Assembly: GCA_946406115.1 (NCBI GenBank)
Contig: OX291552.1
Coordinates: forward strand, 11,356,836-11,420,835
Direction of reading: 5' to 3'
DNA: 64,000 nucleotides
Source: Apoda limacodes
Taxonomy: Eukaryota > Arthropoda > Insecta > Lepidoptera > Limacodidae
Shown: in pieces, positions 23,166 through 33,492 of the stretch
Position numbering within the stretch: the stretch's first letter is position 1
How the letters are laid out: each line of letters begins with the position of its first letter
Program-made: the position numbers and the translations under genes
The notes under the pieces: generated by a model
What the model was told of the DNA's origin: nothing
What the model saw: only the letters and a program-made list of their open reading frames with translations
Databases searched by the model: none

Positions 23166-23989
23166 ACTTTTTTCTATGAGGATTTACCTACCAAAAAAGT
23201 ATGCCTTTTTAATTGTTAAATAATTCTACTACACTTGGTGAATGTGTTTAAACTTGTGTTTAATAGTCATTTATAATAAAACAAAAATTAATCAACGTTA
23301 TTTTGGTGCATGACATTGGTGGTCTTCTGCTTAATTTTCGAACATCTAACACTAAAAACCCAAGCACCCGGGTGGCTGTGTTCCGTTGATTCCCAGGGAT
23401 CTTAACTGCTTTTTTAACCATAGTGATGCCATTGATATTATTTGATCTGAGCAAATTTTTTTTTTTTGCCAGTATAATAACAGTCCAATTTACTTAAAAT
23501 TGGCAATGCGCGATGGGCAAATTGGCCACACAGTAGTAAATTTGTATAAATCGGCAAGCAAGTCCTACAACAGCCTAAATTTTGGACCGATGGCTTTCGT
23601 AGTTCTTAAGAAAAACATCCGTCATAGGGAATAATGGACAAACCCTGAAGTCTTTACCATTTAATATGGAACCTTAAAAATATTTTAAGAGCCGGTTTTG
23701 TTCTCGTAGCTATTATGAAGATAAATGTAAAAAAAAACAGTTTGTGTGTTTGTAATACTCAAATAAATAAAACAATCAATATAAATAAATATTTACTCTC
23801 GGGAGTAAAAGAAATCAAAGCGTATAAGTTATGTTACCATGTTTTTTATTAACTTGCTTTCTTGTTTATTTGTCTGTCCGGTTCAAAATTTGTAATCGTT
23901 TTTTAACCAACTTGAGTTGATCGAAACTTCAAATACGGCTCAGAACCCGGTGACAATGCAAAATTTTATCGTTTTACAATTTGTTGTTT

Positions 23990-24240
23990 TGTTGCCACTA
24001 AGGTGGCAAACAAGCACACGGTCCGCCTGATGGTAAGCGGTCACCGTGGCCTATGGACGCTTGCAACACCAGAAGTATCACTCGCGCGTTGCCGACCCTT
24101 CAAAAATCCAATAACTTCTTTCTTAAAGAACCCCATACTGTAGCCCTTAGAGAGCTCATTCCACAACCCAAGCGTTCGCGGGAGGAAGTTTCTCTGAAAC
24201 AGCACATAAAAGGCGTTTCACCAGTTCCAAATTAACTCTC
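23990..24240 (-). pseudogene. LINE C-terminus plus 3' untranslated tail
   Basis: Minus-strand translation from ~24215 gives FQRNFLPRTLGLWNELS, a MGFFKKEVIGFLKGRQR stretch and GVASVH, then a stop, the CCGCTTACCATCAGGCGG tail, and TTGCCACCTTAGTGG. This is the typical order of the end of a CR1/Jockey-like element (LWN-LP..., FKK..., FLKGRQ...). The frame is open here, but the rest of the element is missing. Confidence 0.7.
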
Positions 24241-24428
24241 ATTACTTTTTCTTTATCAAAAGTTTAACTTTGAAATTCACTACATTAATATGGGACCACC
24301 CTTTTAAATTAAATAAGAATTATACAAATCCGTATATATCTATATGACGGAGTTATGCCCGAACATGCATAAAAATAATAATAATATAAACATCCGAATT
24401 GAGAAACTCCTCCTTTTTTGAAGTCGGT
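24218..24428 (-). repeat. GACTTCAAAAAAGGAGG-family partial copy
   Basis: GTTTCACCAGTTCCAAATTA ... ATGGGACCACCC ... CTCCTCCTTTTTTGAAGTCG marks a minus-strand copy adjoining the LINE fragment. Confidence 0.6.
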
Positions 24429-24639
24429 TTAAAAGGAGTTAAAACATTTGCCGGTTTTGAAATTGAATTAACGAAAGAAGTAGGTATGATTTTTTGGAGA
24501 AGTTATGGATATAACTTTATTTCAAATAATATTTATTTTAAAGTAAAACCAAGACCATTGGTATATAAAGACTTTCAGTCACAAAACAGAATTATGTATT
24601 CATCATTATTCAAAATTTTCATCTAAGTGCTTGAAAAAA

Positions 24640-25680
24640 GTTTGTAAAAGGGGTTCCATTGCTTAATCGGACGGGATTTAAAATTATATGTAAAAGTGTA
24701 CATGAGACCGGAGCAGTTAAATATTGCAGGTAATAAGCTAGTCACAAATAATTATGGCATTTTTATAATAAAAATTGTCATCCTTATAAAATAGAACGAA
24801 CTTAAACAAAATTATATACTCAGCAAAACAAATCACAAAAGAGAGAGTATTTTAAGTATCTGAATTATGCAAAAATAGTCATTTGTTTGTTATACAAGTG
24901 AGTAAAAGCGTTTTTTGGTAGAAGTGCCGACTTTAAATCCAGAGCTAGCGAAGAAGGCTAGAATTAAATCACGAGCGTAGCGAGTGACTTAAATATAGAC
25001 TACTGAGCATAGCGAGGGATTTAAAAGCACGAGACCGAAAAAATTTGCTCACGCGTTCACATATCGTGACACGCGTTCACATACAGATCATGATATACGT
25101 GACTTTTCTGGTAAAAAGTTAAGTTCGGCATTGGAGACTTGTTGTCTTGATTCTTCTGGTAGCGATAGTTTCTGGTAGATAGAAGAAATATCTTGCTTGT
25201 ATCGCTTATTTTTCAAACAAAACAGAATTATTAACTAAATAAACAATCTTATGTTCAAAAAAATAGCTTGTCGCCATTTTACTTTAATTTTTTTTATTAA
25301 TTGAGGTTGCGTTCGGAATTGTACTAACTACCTCTGCCATTGCTATCAAAACAACGTATGATATTTTTTAAGTTGGCTGTATAAAATTTTAATAATAATA
25401 ATAATTTATAAAAACTCACTTAAAAACGAAAAAATGCTATGGAGTTATATTCTTAATTAAAATGAACAAGGTTAAGTATTTGTCCCGAAATTTGTTGCTG
25501 ACCATTATTGTTTTTTTTTTCATCATCAGGTTAATTCTTTAAGTCAGTGTTCGAACAGTGATTTACTTTGCCTCACTAGTGAGCAAAATTCGATTTTAAT
25601 CACTGAATTTAGACAGCAAAACTATCCTTTTCGTGCTGGTGAGGTGAAAAATAATATACAATTATTTTTGAAATATCGAA
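24640..25680. other. Unassigned sequence with short internal repeats
   Basis: No gene. Variants of GAGCGTAGCGAGTGACTT occur at 24980-25030 (ACGAGCGTAGCGAGTGACTT, TGAGCATAGCGAGGGATTT) and a CACGCGTTCACATA pair at 25051-25083. Confidence 0.4.
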
Positions 25681-25682
25681 TT

Positions 25683-25978
25683 GCTTTTTTTCTCTTACAC
25701 TAAAAACATCCATACTTGTAACAAAAATTTTATACAATCATCAACATTAGAGGCGTTTCACCAGTTCCAAATTAACATCAATTATTTTTTGTCTCTAAAG
25801 TTTTAGTTTTAAATCCACTTCATTGATATGAGACCACCTCAGGTGCATAATCTTTCGAAGGAAAAAAGGATTTTTGAAATTAGTTCACAATTGACGGAGA
25901 AATCGGTAGACATACATAAAAAATAAATATACCCGTCGAACATTGAACCTCCTCCTTTTTTGAAGTCAGTTAAAAACA
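25683..25978 (-). repeat. GACTTCAAAAAAGGAGG-family copy
   Basis: Runs from GAATTGCTTTTTTTCTC through CACCAGTTCCAAATTAACAT, GAGACCACCTCAGG and CGGAGAAATCGGTAG to CTCCTTTTTTGAAGTCAG. This uninterrupted copy is the template against which the twice-split copy at 60130-61640 can be read. Confidence 0.7.
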
Positions 25979-26244
25979 TATTTTTTAGGCAAATTAATGA
26001 TCAATCAATGATTTAATCAGTCTGTAGCAGTTAGGATTTCTGATCGAGAATTCTAGAAAAAATTGTCTTTAGTCGAGATGGGAAAAAAACTTAACGCCTC
26101 GAGAACTCGAGAAATCCAATGATTTATATATATAATAGATATTATTTAGGTACTATGGTTTGTTAATGCTCTTTTTACTATGAATTTAGCCACAATGACC
26201 ACCGTTTCTACATAAAGTCAAATTCTGTTTGGACTTTTGTCAAG

Positions 26245-26593
26245 ATGTCATCGATATTTTTGTCGTTACTAAAATTTTTCATATTTTACGAGAAACAGGG
26301 AAACTGGGTATCAGTACCTTCACAACTGGAAGCGGTAAGATATAATGGATATTTCAAAAACTGGGTTTACCCGGGTGCATGCCCTAGTCAGGAGGTATTA
26401 CATAACTGGATAAAATTCGGAATGAGTATATTAGAGGAAGCCTTAAAGTTGCATCTCTAGCTGACTAAGTTAAAGAAATATGCATTTGATTTGACACCTC
26501 AAGCATACGGTGAAATTGGGGACGTAAAAGACCAACCTCACTTCGCAAAATACCCGAAAGAAACTTTCCGCGACCTATATATATCGTAGTCTT
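26245..26593 (+). pseudogene. Eroded coding sequence of unknown family
   Basis: A 71-codon frame is followed, after a single TAG (26458-26460), by 42 more codons in the same frame to a stop at 26588-26590. The translation contains EKQGNWVSVPSQLEAV, FKNWVYPGACPSQEVLHNW and, beyond the stop, FDLTPQAYGEIGDVKD and YPKETFRDLYI. The amino-acid mix (Trp, Pro, charged residues) is more protein-like than other frames in this AT-rich window, and one stop over ~114 codons suggests recent decay or a readthrough error. I do not recognise the family; a mobile-element protein or an old gene fragment are both possible. Confidence 0.35.
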
Positions 26594-26859
26594 ATACAAA
26601 AAACGGGTTAAAGCACAGGGATTTGTAGATGTAGGTATAGAGAAACTGAGGACATTAACCCGCTGAAAATGTTAGTCCATATTATTTATTTAGCTTGAGA
26701 AATTATGCTAATCGGTGGTTATTAGGTTATTAACTTTCCTGTCTTTTTTTGCATATAATATAGCTTATGAATCATGATATAAAACTGTACAGGTCCGTTT
26801 GTACAGATATACTTAGATGTATATTTTGTCAAAGGAAACTTGCAGCTATATTTTTATCA

Positions 26860-27180
26860 CAGGCTTTTAGTTAACTTGCCTTATTTATATTTCCCCCTCC
26901 ACTTTTTCCACTTCCCGGTGTACAGTTGAGGAAGTTATTTCGGTGTCAGTGCAATAATATGGTACCCTAGAGTTGATCTGACGATGGAGCCGCAAGCTTT
27001 TAGTAACTTGCCTTATAGTAGGAGATCTTAGGTCCACCACCTTGCGTTTTTGAGACAAAGCAAACGGCTTGGAATAGGTGTTCCTGGGGTAGATCTAAGC
27101 TGATTTAGCCCAGTTGCCACGAGGTTCCCCTAACAGGTGGGCAGGGGGAGGGGGAGAAAATGCGTCCGGCGCGCCTCACT
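26860..27180. other. Unassigned, GC-richer stretch with a direct repeat
   Basis: GGCTTTTAGTTAACTTGCCT (26862) recurs as AGCTTTTAGTAACTTGCCTT (26995). 27020-27180 is GC-rich (CAGGGGGAGGGGGAG, CGTCCGGCGCGCC) but shows no reading frame or family I know. Confidence 0.35.
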
Positions 27181-27596
27181 CTAAGCTTTATATCTGCATA
27201 CATCTAGCCACTATATCAAGTTTGGTGTTTTTTTCGTGTAATTTGAGGACGAGGAATTAATTTTTGTAACTGAATTTTCACTCACTCATACAAAAAATCG
27301 AGAAATAATAACGAATTAAAATAAATTACTCGTTTCTTTTTTAAAAATCGTCTACAGAATTATAACTATGAGGATTACCTCCAGAAAAAAAATACCTGTG
27401 AATAGGCCAGTTATCCTTCTATATAGAATAGTAAACTTGTCAAACATTTTTCTTTTATAACTCTGTTAAAAAAATGTTTTGTGTCGCGCGGCGTACCTGC
27501 ATTGTAGGTGCAAAATTCTACTAAAATTCTTCTAAAAGAAGTTTTTAGATTTTTGAAGTTGTTACAAGTGACCCCTGGTGTTACAAGTGTCTATAG

Positions 27597-27665
27597 TTTA
27601 CGGTGACCGCTTACCATCAGGCGGACCGTAAGCATGTTTGCCACCTTAGTGGTATAAAAAAAATC
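27597..27665 (+). repeat. LINE 3' tail
   Basis: TTTACGGTGACCGCTTACCA, TCAGGCGGACCGTAAGC, TTTGCCACCTTAGTGGTA and a short A run: plus-oriented version of the tail at 11997-12115. Confidence 0.6.
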
Positions 27666-27773
27666 AAAGATGGTGGACGTCCTTGATGTGGGCTTCAAAT
27701 GGAAAAGGCTTTGCTAAGATAAATACGAAAATGAAATGACATCACAAAAAATTAACTACAAGTTTAACTAAGA

Positions 27774-28440
27774 GGCTTTGCTCGTTTTATTGAAGTAAAA
27801 ACTTCTTTAGCGGCGTTGTGCACTTTTTTTGTGATGGGTAAAAAAGTTAAACTCGCGTCAGGACCCGTGACCTGATTGAAAATACATAGTAAATTCGTTA
27901 GACGGAACTCGCGTCAGGTTTATTTACAATGTCAAATATACTACGTCAAAAAAGTAAATAAACAAACATTATTATTTGTGATGGGTAAAAAATGACAAAC
28001 TCGCGTCAGGCTGATCGAAATTTCGACAGACGGAAACCATAATACCACGCCTATTATAATTTTGAAGTGAAAACGTTTTGAGCGGCGTTGTGCACTTTTT
28101 TTGTGATGGGTAAAAATTGTAAACTCTAAAGTACGAATAAAAAGTAAGAGGAAATTGGGTTGATGAGAAGATAAAAGTGCAGATTACACATGTTAAAATG
28201 TTATATCCAGATTGTATGTTTTTTAACAACGCCATCTATTGTCATGTAGCTTTAGTGTTGCTGTGTAGTATTACTACTCGCCAATAGATGTCAGGCAGAG
28301 TCATAATTTTCAGGTTATCATTGTCTGAAAACAGGGATAAAACGACGTTTTCTAAAAATAAAACCAAGCTAGATTCATGTATATTATATATATATATATA
28401 CAAGATATATATCTACAAGAATTGCTCGTTTAAAGGTATG
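27774..28440 (-). mobile_element. AAACGAGCAATTC-family repeat split by a HINE-like element
   Basis: AGGCTTTGCTCGTTTTA at 27774-27790 and AACAACGCCATCTATTGTCA from 28225 are adjacent in the uninterrupted copy at 22158-22445, apart from the T run between them. The 434 bp between belong to the GAAGTGAAAAC family. The copy then continues through AACGACGTTTTCTAA and an AT microsatellite to AATTGCTCGTTTAAAGG. Confidence 0.7.
27791..28224 (+). mobile_element. HINE-like element, copy 1
   Basis: Opens with TGAAGTAAAAACTTCTTTAG and CGGCGTTGTGCACTTTTT, carries GGGTAAAAA and CTCGCGTCAGG units, and ends ...GATTGTATGTTTTTT where the host element resumes. The final GTTTTCACTTC/hairpin end is absent; the end corresponds to the T run just before an internal GAAGTGAAAAC in the longer copies, so long copies may be several units inserted end to end. 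Helentron-type identity is inferred from structure. Confidence 0.6.
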
Positions 28441-28494
28441 AGGTATGGCGGACGCCGCAAGATGGCAAACACAATTTTCTTATCAAGCAACATA

Positions 28495-28650
28495 ATATGG
28501 GTATCAAATAAATTAAATAAATTCAAGAAAGAAGTTGTTAGATTTCTGAAGGGTCGGCAACGCCTGGTGTTGCAAGCGTCCATAGGCTACGGTGACCGCT
28601 TACCACCAGGCGGACCGTGAGCCTGTTTGCCACCTTAGTGATATAATAAA
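28495..28650 (+). pseudogene. LINE C-terminal fragment and tail
   Basis: GAAGTTGTTAGATTTCTGAA and GGGTCGGCAACGCC encode the same KKEVxxFLKGRQR end seen at 23990-24240, followed by GTTGCAAGCGTCCATAGGCT, CCGCTTACCACCAGGCGG and TTGCCACCTTAGTGATA with an A-rich end. Confidence 0.6.
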
Positions 28651-28855
28651 AAAAGAGCTAGTTTATCAGTTTTTTATACAAACTCGTCGTAGCTATAATC
28701 ATAATTTTCCATATACCTATTATGTATGTAAATAAAATAATTAGGGACAGTTTTGCGGTTATTGACAGTTTGTTGACTTTATTGCCTATTAATTACTTGT
28801 TACTGTAACCGGTTCTTGTTAAGTACTTATAATTAATCACAAAATGAATTCAAAT

Positions 28856-29052
28856 AAAAAACTGGTTGCCTGTAAAGTCGGTATACGGGCGAAAGTTTTA
28901 CGTGACAATGATTTTATGTCTGTCTCTCTCGCTCTTAGGCGGGCGCGTGCCTCTCACTCGCTCTCATTGTGAGCGCATAACGTGAGCGGAGCGTAACGCA
29001 GTTTCTTGAAGTGTCACCCGGCAAACCAATTTATAAGACGTTGTCACGTCAA
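28856..29052 (-). mobile_element. 197-bp element, identical copy 1 of 3
   Basis: By eye identical to 41473-41669 and to the reverse complement of 54992-55188. Read on the minus strand it starts TTGACGTGACAACGTC and ends GGCAACCAG before a T run. GACGTGACAACG near one end pairs with ATTGTCACGT ~55 bp from the other, so it has subterminal rather than terminal inverted repeats. Non-coding. Confidence 0.8.
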
Positions 29053-29409
29053 TAAGTAAAATTAATTACACCTATTATAACCTATAAATATTTGTCCACC
29101 TGTTTATCAAAAATGCATTTTTTTTGCTCTGTGGTTTATTGAACTGAGGAAGGTAAGAAAAAATAGGACATAACCTTTCATTAGGTGTGACTTATACTTT
29201 GAATCAAGCAATTTTCACCCTTTCTAAGTTGGAATAAGGCACACAGTTGCAAAGCTCTTTCATCTACGAGACCGTTCAGATTAAGACCGTAATGGCACCA
29301 CCACCTATGCAAAGTGTGCATATGTTATTGCACAGACTATACAATGTTATGGAATGAATCGTTACAAGTTGTAGACCACCATCAATAGATGTATATATGA
29401 TTCTTAGTT

Positions 29410-29540
29410 TTTAGGGTTCCGTAAATACCATTTTTCTTGTAATTTTTTTTTAAAAAAGAAACTGCTGAGTTTTTGCCCGTTCTTCTTAGTAAAAAAAACC
29501 GGGCAGTTGCGTGTTGAACTCGCGGACCGAGGGTACCATT
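29410..29540 (-). repeat. Degenerate GGCCAAGTGCGAGTCGG-type fragment
   Basis: TTAGGGTTCCGTAAATACC and AAAACCGGGCAGTTGCGTGT, GAACTCGCGGACCGAGGGTA keep the order of the family's ends but little of the middle. Two short minus-strand frames here (29382-29595) are not supported as genes. Confidence 0.4.
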
Positions 29541-29572
29541 TACGCAATCTACTAACAGAAACAAAAAGTGTG

Positions 29573-29635
29573 CCGCTTAGCGGTAACCTATCCAATTACT
29601 GACCAATCCCGATGTTGCTTAACTTTAAATATCGT
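29573..29635 (-). repeat. 5S-rRNA-derived repeat head
   Basis: On the minus strand: AAGTTAAGCAACATCGGGA, TTGGTCAGTAATTGGATAGG, TTACCGCTAAGCGG. This matches the 3' half of insect 5S rRNA (AAG(T)TAAGCAACGTCGGGC...TACTTGGATGGGTGACCGCC), including the internal promoter region. Divergence and missing 5' half rule out a working 5S gene; a 5S-derived SINE is likely. Confidence 0.65.
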
Positions 29636-29640
29636 GTCCA

Positions 29641-30065
29641 ACAAACAAATGTCTCTTAAGAGTATTGCTCGATGGCTTTAGCGCCGTAATTTAAATGGTA
29701 ATGGTTTGGGCCTGTTTCACACTCGACCGGTTTTTATTATTTGTTGTTTTACTTCAGAGTTCACATTATTTTTCACTGCAATTTGTATGTATTTCTGTTT
29801 TAACGATAGAACAAAAACAACAAAAATGAGTTTATTGTATGAGGACTCCCCAAACAAGTGTATTACTGTTTCTTTTAATGATATTGCTAGATGGCGTTGT
29901 AGCGGTAATTTTAAATGGTAATGGCTTGTGCCCGTCTCACACTTGACCGGTTTTTATTATTTGTTGTTATTCTTTAGAGTTCACACTATTGTTACTGAAA
30001 ATTTTGAAGTTTGTATGCACTACTGTTTTTACGATAGAGCAGACACAACGAACACGTGTTTCTTG
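29641..30065 (+). repeat. Tandem duplication, ~215-bp units
   Basis: Unit 1 (29641-29850) and unit 2 (29851-30065) share CAAACAAxTGT, ATTGCTxGATGGC, TTAAATGGTAATGG, a CACxCGACCGGTTTTTATTA stretch and ACGATAGAxCA. The unit also appears inverted inside 34584-34670, so it is the body of the 5S-headed repeat. Confidence 0.65.
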
Positions 30066-30237
30066 TATGCATGCAATTTTTTACTTTTTTAAGTTTTTAA
30101 AAGAAACACCTAGAATAGTTCTTCCCAATGCTTTCTGAGCGACTTTAAGCTTATGTAAGAGGCCAAGATACAGCTAACTAGATACCACTTTTATCACCGT
30201 TAGTCATCTCCAACAAGTCACTACTTTTTTATTTACT

Positions 30238-30500
30238 GTACTTTGCCAGCGGCTCTGCCCGCCCTAATTTCGGTTATCAGCGTGGAACTCCTTAATTAAC
30301 TCCAATTAATTATATGCAGCAATAGTTCGTTTAACTCTATTATAGTTATTCCCGCAGGAACTTTTGAATTTTTAGGGAAACAAAGTAGCCTATATGCTAT
30401 TCCAGGTCCTAACCTATATGTATGTCAAGTTTTATCCCGAACCGTGGTTTAAGCGTGATTGAGTAACAAACATCAACTTTACAACTTTACAAGTTAACGA
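30238..30500 (+). repeat. GGCTCTGCCCGCC-family copy
   Basis: ACTTTGCCAGCGGCTCTGCC, TTTCGGTTATCAGCG, TATTCCCGCAGGAAC, TATGCTATTCCAGGTCCTAA and CCTATATGTATGTCAAG follow the order of the copy at 32730-33017. Confidence 0.6.
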
Positions 30501-31407
30501 GTTATATTCGATGTACATAGAAGTACAAATTTGGCACAAATTCTATTAAAATTACTTAGAGTAAGTTGTTACTTAGTAACTATAAGTCAATGAACTATTT
30601 TAAATTATAAAAATAAAATCATCAATAATATTAATTCCTACATTAATACCTATGTTTACCTACGTTCGAATAACGCCTTCGACTGGGTGGCGCGTGGTGG
30701 TAGTGGGTGTTTAAACCAAATCGTTGTACAAGTTGTCCAAATATCCACAATAATTCGAATGCCATACGGAACTCCAACTTAATGCGTGTAAGACACGCAC
30801 TTGGCAGTTTTTTTATGGTTAAAAGTGAGTGAAATTATGTAGGTTCACGATACGTGTGAATGTATTCACATAACTGTAATAATCTCATGAATTCTTAACT
30901 TTAAAAAATATAATGTTCCCATAACCCAGCTTATTATTGTGAAAGATTTACTTAATTTAGGGTTGCCAGCTGCCATTTCTTCAATAACTTTAATCTTTTT
31001 TTTTACATTATATAACTTCTTTTTAAGAAGGAATTAATTAATTTAAAATTGGGTCCTAAAATCAAAATTAGGTACTGAATTTGTGTTTTTTGAGTTTTCA
31101 GACCTCATTTTGGAATCATTTAGGACTTAAGTCTGAGAGGTGTTTTTAATTTATAGTGATCTCTTATAATATATCTTATGATTATTTCTTTACAATCACG
31201 TTATAATAAACTTTAAAAGTAGAAAAATTGATGTCTGAATTTTTTAATTTCTTGTGAGAAAATCTCGCAGTTTTTAACATTCTTATTATTCAGTTCTTAC
31301 CGCTTCCTAAGGTGGGTTTTGGGTTTCTACATCATTATTATTTATTGGGCTTTCAACGCAGAACATGCCCAGCCATAAAGCTTGCAAATATAGGTTCCTA
31401 CTATTTC

Positions 31408-31708
31408 CCTGCTCAACATCATACGTCACCACTGTTGGGCACGGCCTACCCTCACCGAGGGTGATTTTGGCCATAGTCCACACGCGGGCGTAGTGCGGAC
31501 TATAGACTTCGCAAACGTCTTTTTTTTATTGACTAATGCAGGTTTCTTCACGATGTTTTCCTTCACTGAAAAGCCAGTGGTGTGAATAATCAATGAAGGT
31601 ACTTGAAAAATCAATAAAAAGTCTCATTGCATGATACACGCCGGGAACGAACTTCTGCCACTCAGGGTAAAAGGTGAAATCGAAACCCCTCGGCCACCAC
31701 CGACCTAC
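31408..31708 (-). mobile_element. tRNA-derived SINE
   Basis: Minus-strand head GTCGGTGGTGGCCGAGGGGT (A box), then a body with CACTGGCTTTTCAGTGAAGG, CTATAGTCCGCACTACGCC and CCTCGGTGAGGGTAGGCC. Plus-strand CATACGTCACCACTGTTGGG marks the 3' end. Copies: 44594-44897 and the split 45600-45710/47686-47788. The B box is decayed here. Confidence 0.7.
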
Positions 31709-32729
31709 TATTTAGTGTCGCTCTAAAGGCGAGAATGCTTGAAAGAAGAGTTGGACATTTTAGCATTCCGAGTATATATTGTAGTTCTTCAGTTAAGACC
31801 AAATAAAATAGCTACCTGCTTAAACTCTCACTAAACATTTACATATAATTTGCAGATGTCATCCCTAGCAAGCATACAAATGCTAAAAACATATACATAC
31901 CTATAGATAAAGTGAACACTAACAAAATACCGACTTTATAGATAATGTTGTTAATCACCTGTAAGGATTTGTACCTACTAACGGCCTAGACCCAGAATTA
32001 TTTCAGATTACCTGGTTTTGTTTTGGTAACCTAAATACGGTGAACGTTTTACATCTTTGTTGTTTTTGAGTTTTTAATGAGAATGAAACTCTTTGATAAG
32101 AATGATACCTATTTCGTAGAGACCTACATTTTGTAACTAATGAAATTATGTTACGTATTTGTTTACTTATACAGGGCTACTGGTTAAACGACCTATTCCT
32201 GCAAGGAGGTTGTAGTGGAGGTCATTACCCATAAATTAGATCATGTAAGTCCCTGAGCAAAAGTGAACCATTTTTGAGAAAAAAATAATTTAAGTTTTTT
32301 ATCAATTTATCGAGAAAAGTTGTTTTAAAAATTAATAAAAAAAAACTATTGGCTTTAATCACATTTTAATTTTTTTTTTCGCACCTAAAAGAGAAAACAA
32401 GTATTCATTATTATCACAAAAACTAGAACTGTCTGTCCGTCTTATTTAAAAAATACTAGACTGAAACATCGAAAATTTAAAATAATTTTTATTAAAAGAA
32501 TGACAAAAAACACAAAAAAAAATACTGATACATTTGACGTGCAGAATATTTTAAAAACATCTACGTATTGTAAGCTTTCTAACGAGGTATTCAAACTAAA
32601 TATTGGATACGAGATTTTAGCGTTTACGGAGGTATTACCGTAGAAGTATGGATAAAATTGTCGAAGTTCCATCAAAATATTGAATTATTATTAAGAGTAA
32701 TCAATAAGTGTTATAATTTTTTTATAATT

Positions 32730-33017
32730 GACTAGACTTTGCCGGCGGCTCCGCCCGCCCTAAATTCGATTATCGGCGACTGTGATATACTCCTTAATTA
32801 CACTGATGAAGTTTGCTATATCAAGCTATAGTTCGTTTAAGCTCGGTTATAGTTATAAGTTTTGCGGGTATTTCGGGATAAAAAGTAGTCTATATGCTAT
32901 TCCAGGACCTAACCTATATGTATGCCAAGTTTCATTCCGATCCGTCCAGTGGTTGATGCGTGAAATAGTAACAAACATCCATCCAAACAAACTTTCACAT
33001 TTATAATATTAGTAGGA
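32730..33017 (+). repeat. Best copy of the GGCTCCGCCCGCC...TAATATTAGTAGGAT family
   Basis: Runs ACTAGACTTTGCCGGCGGCT, CTCCTTAATTACACTGATGA, AGCTCGGTTATAGTTAT, TATTCCAGGACCTAACC, TTTCATTCCGATCCGTCCAG and ends TTTATAATATTAGTAGGAT. It lies exactly where the left arm of the mariner-type element stops, so it inserted there. The end resembles RTE-like 3' ends; 74-codon frame 32782-33006 is not a gene. Confidence 0.65.
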
Positions 33018-33041
33018 TGTTAGAAATCATTAGTTTACGAT

Positions 33042-33206
33042 GTCTATCCTGTGCCATCGATTGAGAAGCTAAGGCAGAGAATTGTCGATGCCGCAAATCA
33101 AATTAGGACCAATTTAACAGGAAAAGTAGTAAAAACTGAATTAAGAAAAAGAATGCGTCTTTGTGTGAAAAACAGAAGAAGTCATTTTAAAATAATAAAA
33201 CGGGAT
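33042..33206 (+). pseudogene. Transposase C-terminus (IS630/Tc1/mariner type)
   Basis: Frame reads IEKLRQRIVDAANQI, then LRKRMRLCVKNRRSHF and a stop just inside the palindrome. This matches the end of insect mariner-like transposases (…LR.RI..A...I…V…L..R…C....G.HIEH). After the palindrome, 33505-33561 encodes TYRGSHIEHKL and a TAA, another version of the same terminus reaching into the right arm. The catalytic DDE domain is missing. Confidence 0.6.
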
Positions 33207-33492
33207 TAAACGCGTCATTTGGCAATATACCTTTTTCCCGACGTTTCGGCTGGGTTATACCAGCCTTGGTCACGGGTAGACTGGCGGTGCGCGGCGTCGT
33301 CGGCTTCGAGTGGAGGCGTCCTGTTGAACAATTATACAGACAAGATGAGGGTAGTTCAACAGGACGCCTCCACTCGAAGCCGACGACGCCGCGCACCGCC
33401 AGTCTACCCGTGACCAAGGCTGGTGTAACCCAGCCGAAACGTCGGGAAAAAGGTATTTTGCCAAATGACGCGTTTAATACCGTTTTATTATT
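33191..33492. mobile_element. Giant palindrome / fold-back element, 139-bp arms
   Basis: Left arm 33191-33329 and right arm 33354-33492 pair with about three mismatches around a 24-nt spacer. Arms are GC-rich in the middle (GGCGGTGCGCGGCGTCGTCG) with AT-rich ends (AATAATAAAACGG). Mirror-image short frames on both strands (33187-33502) are artefacts. It interrupts the transposase remnant. Words such as CCCGACGTTTCGGCTGG recur in lepidopteran repeats as far as I know. Confidence 0.9.
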
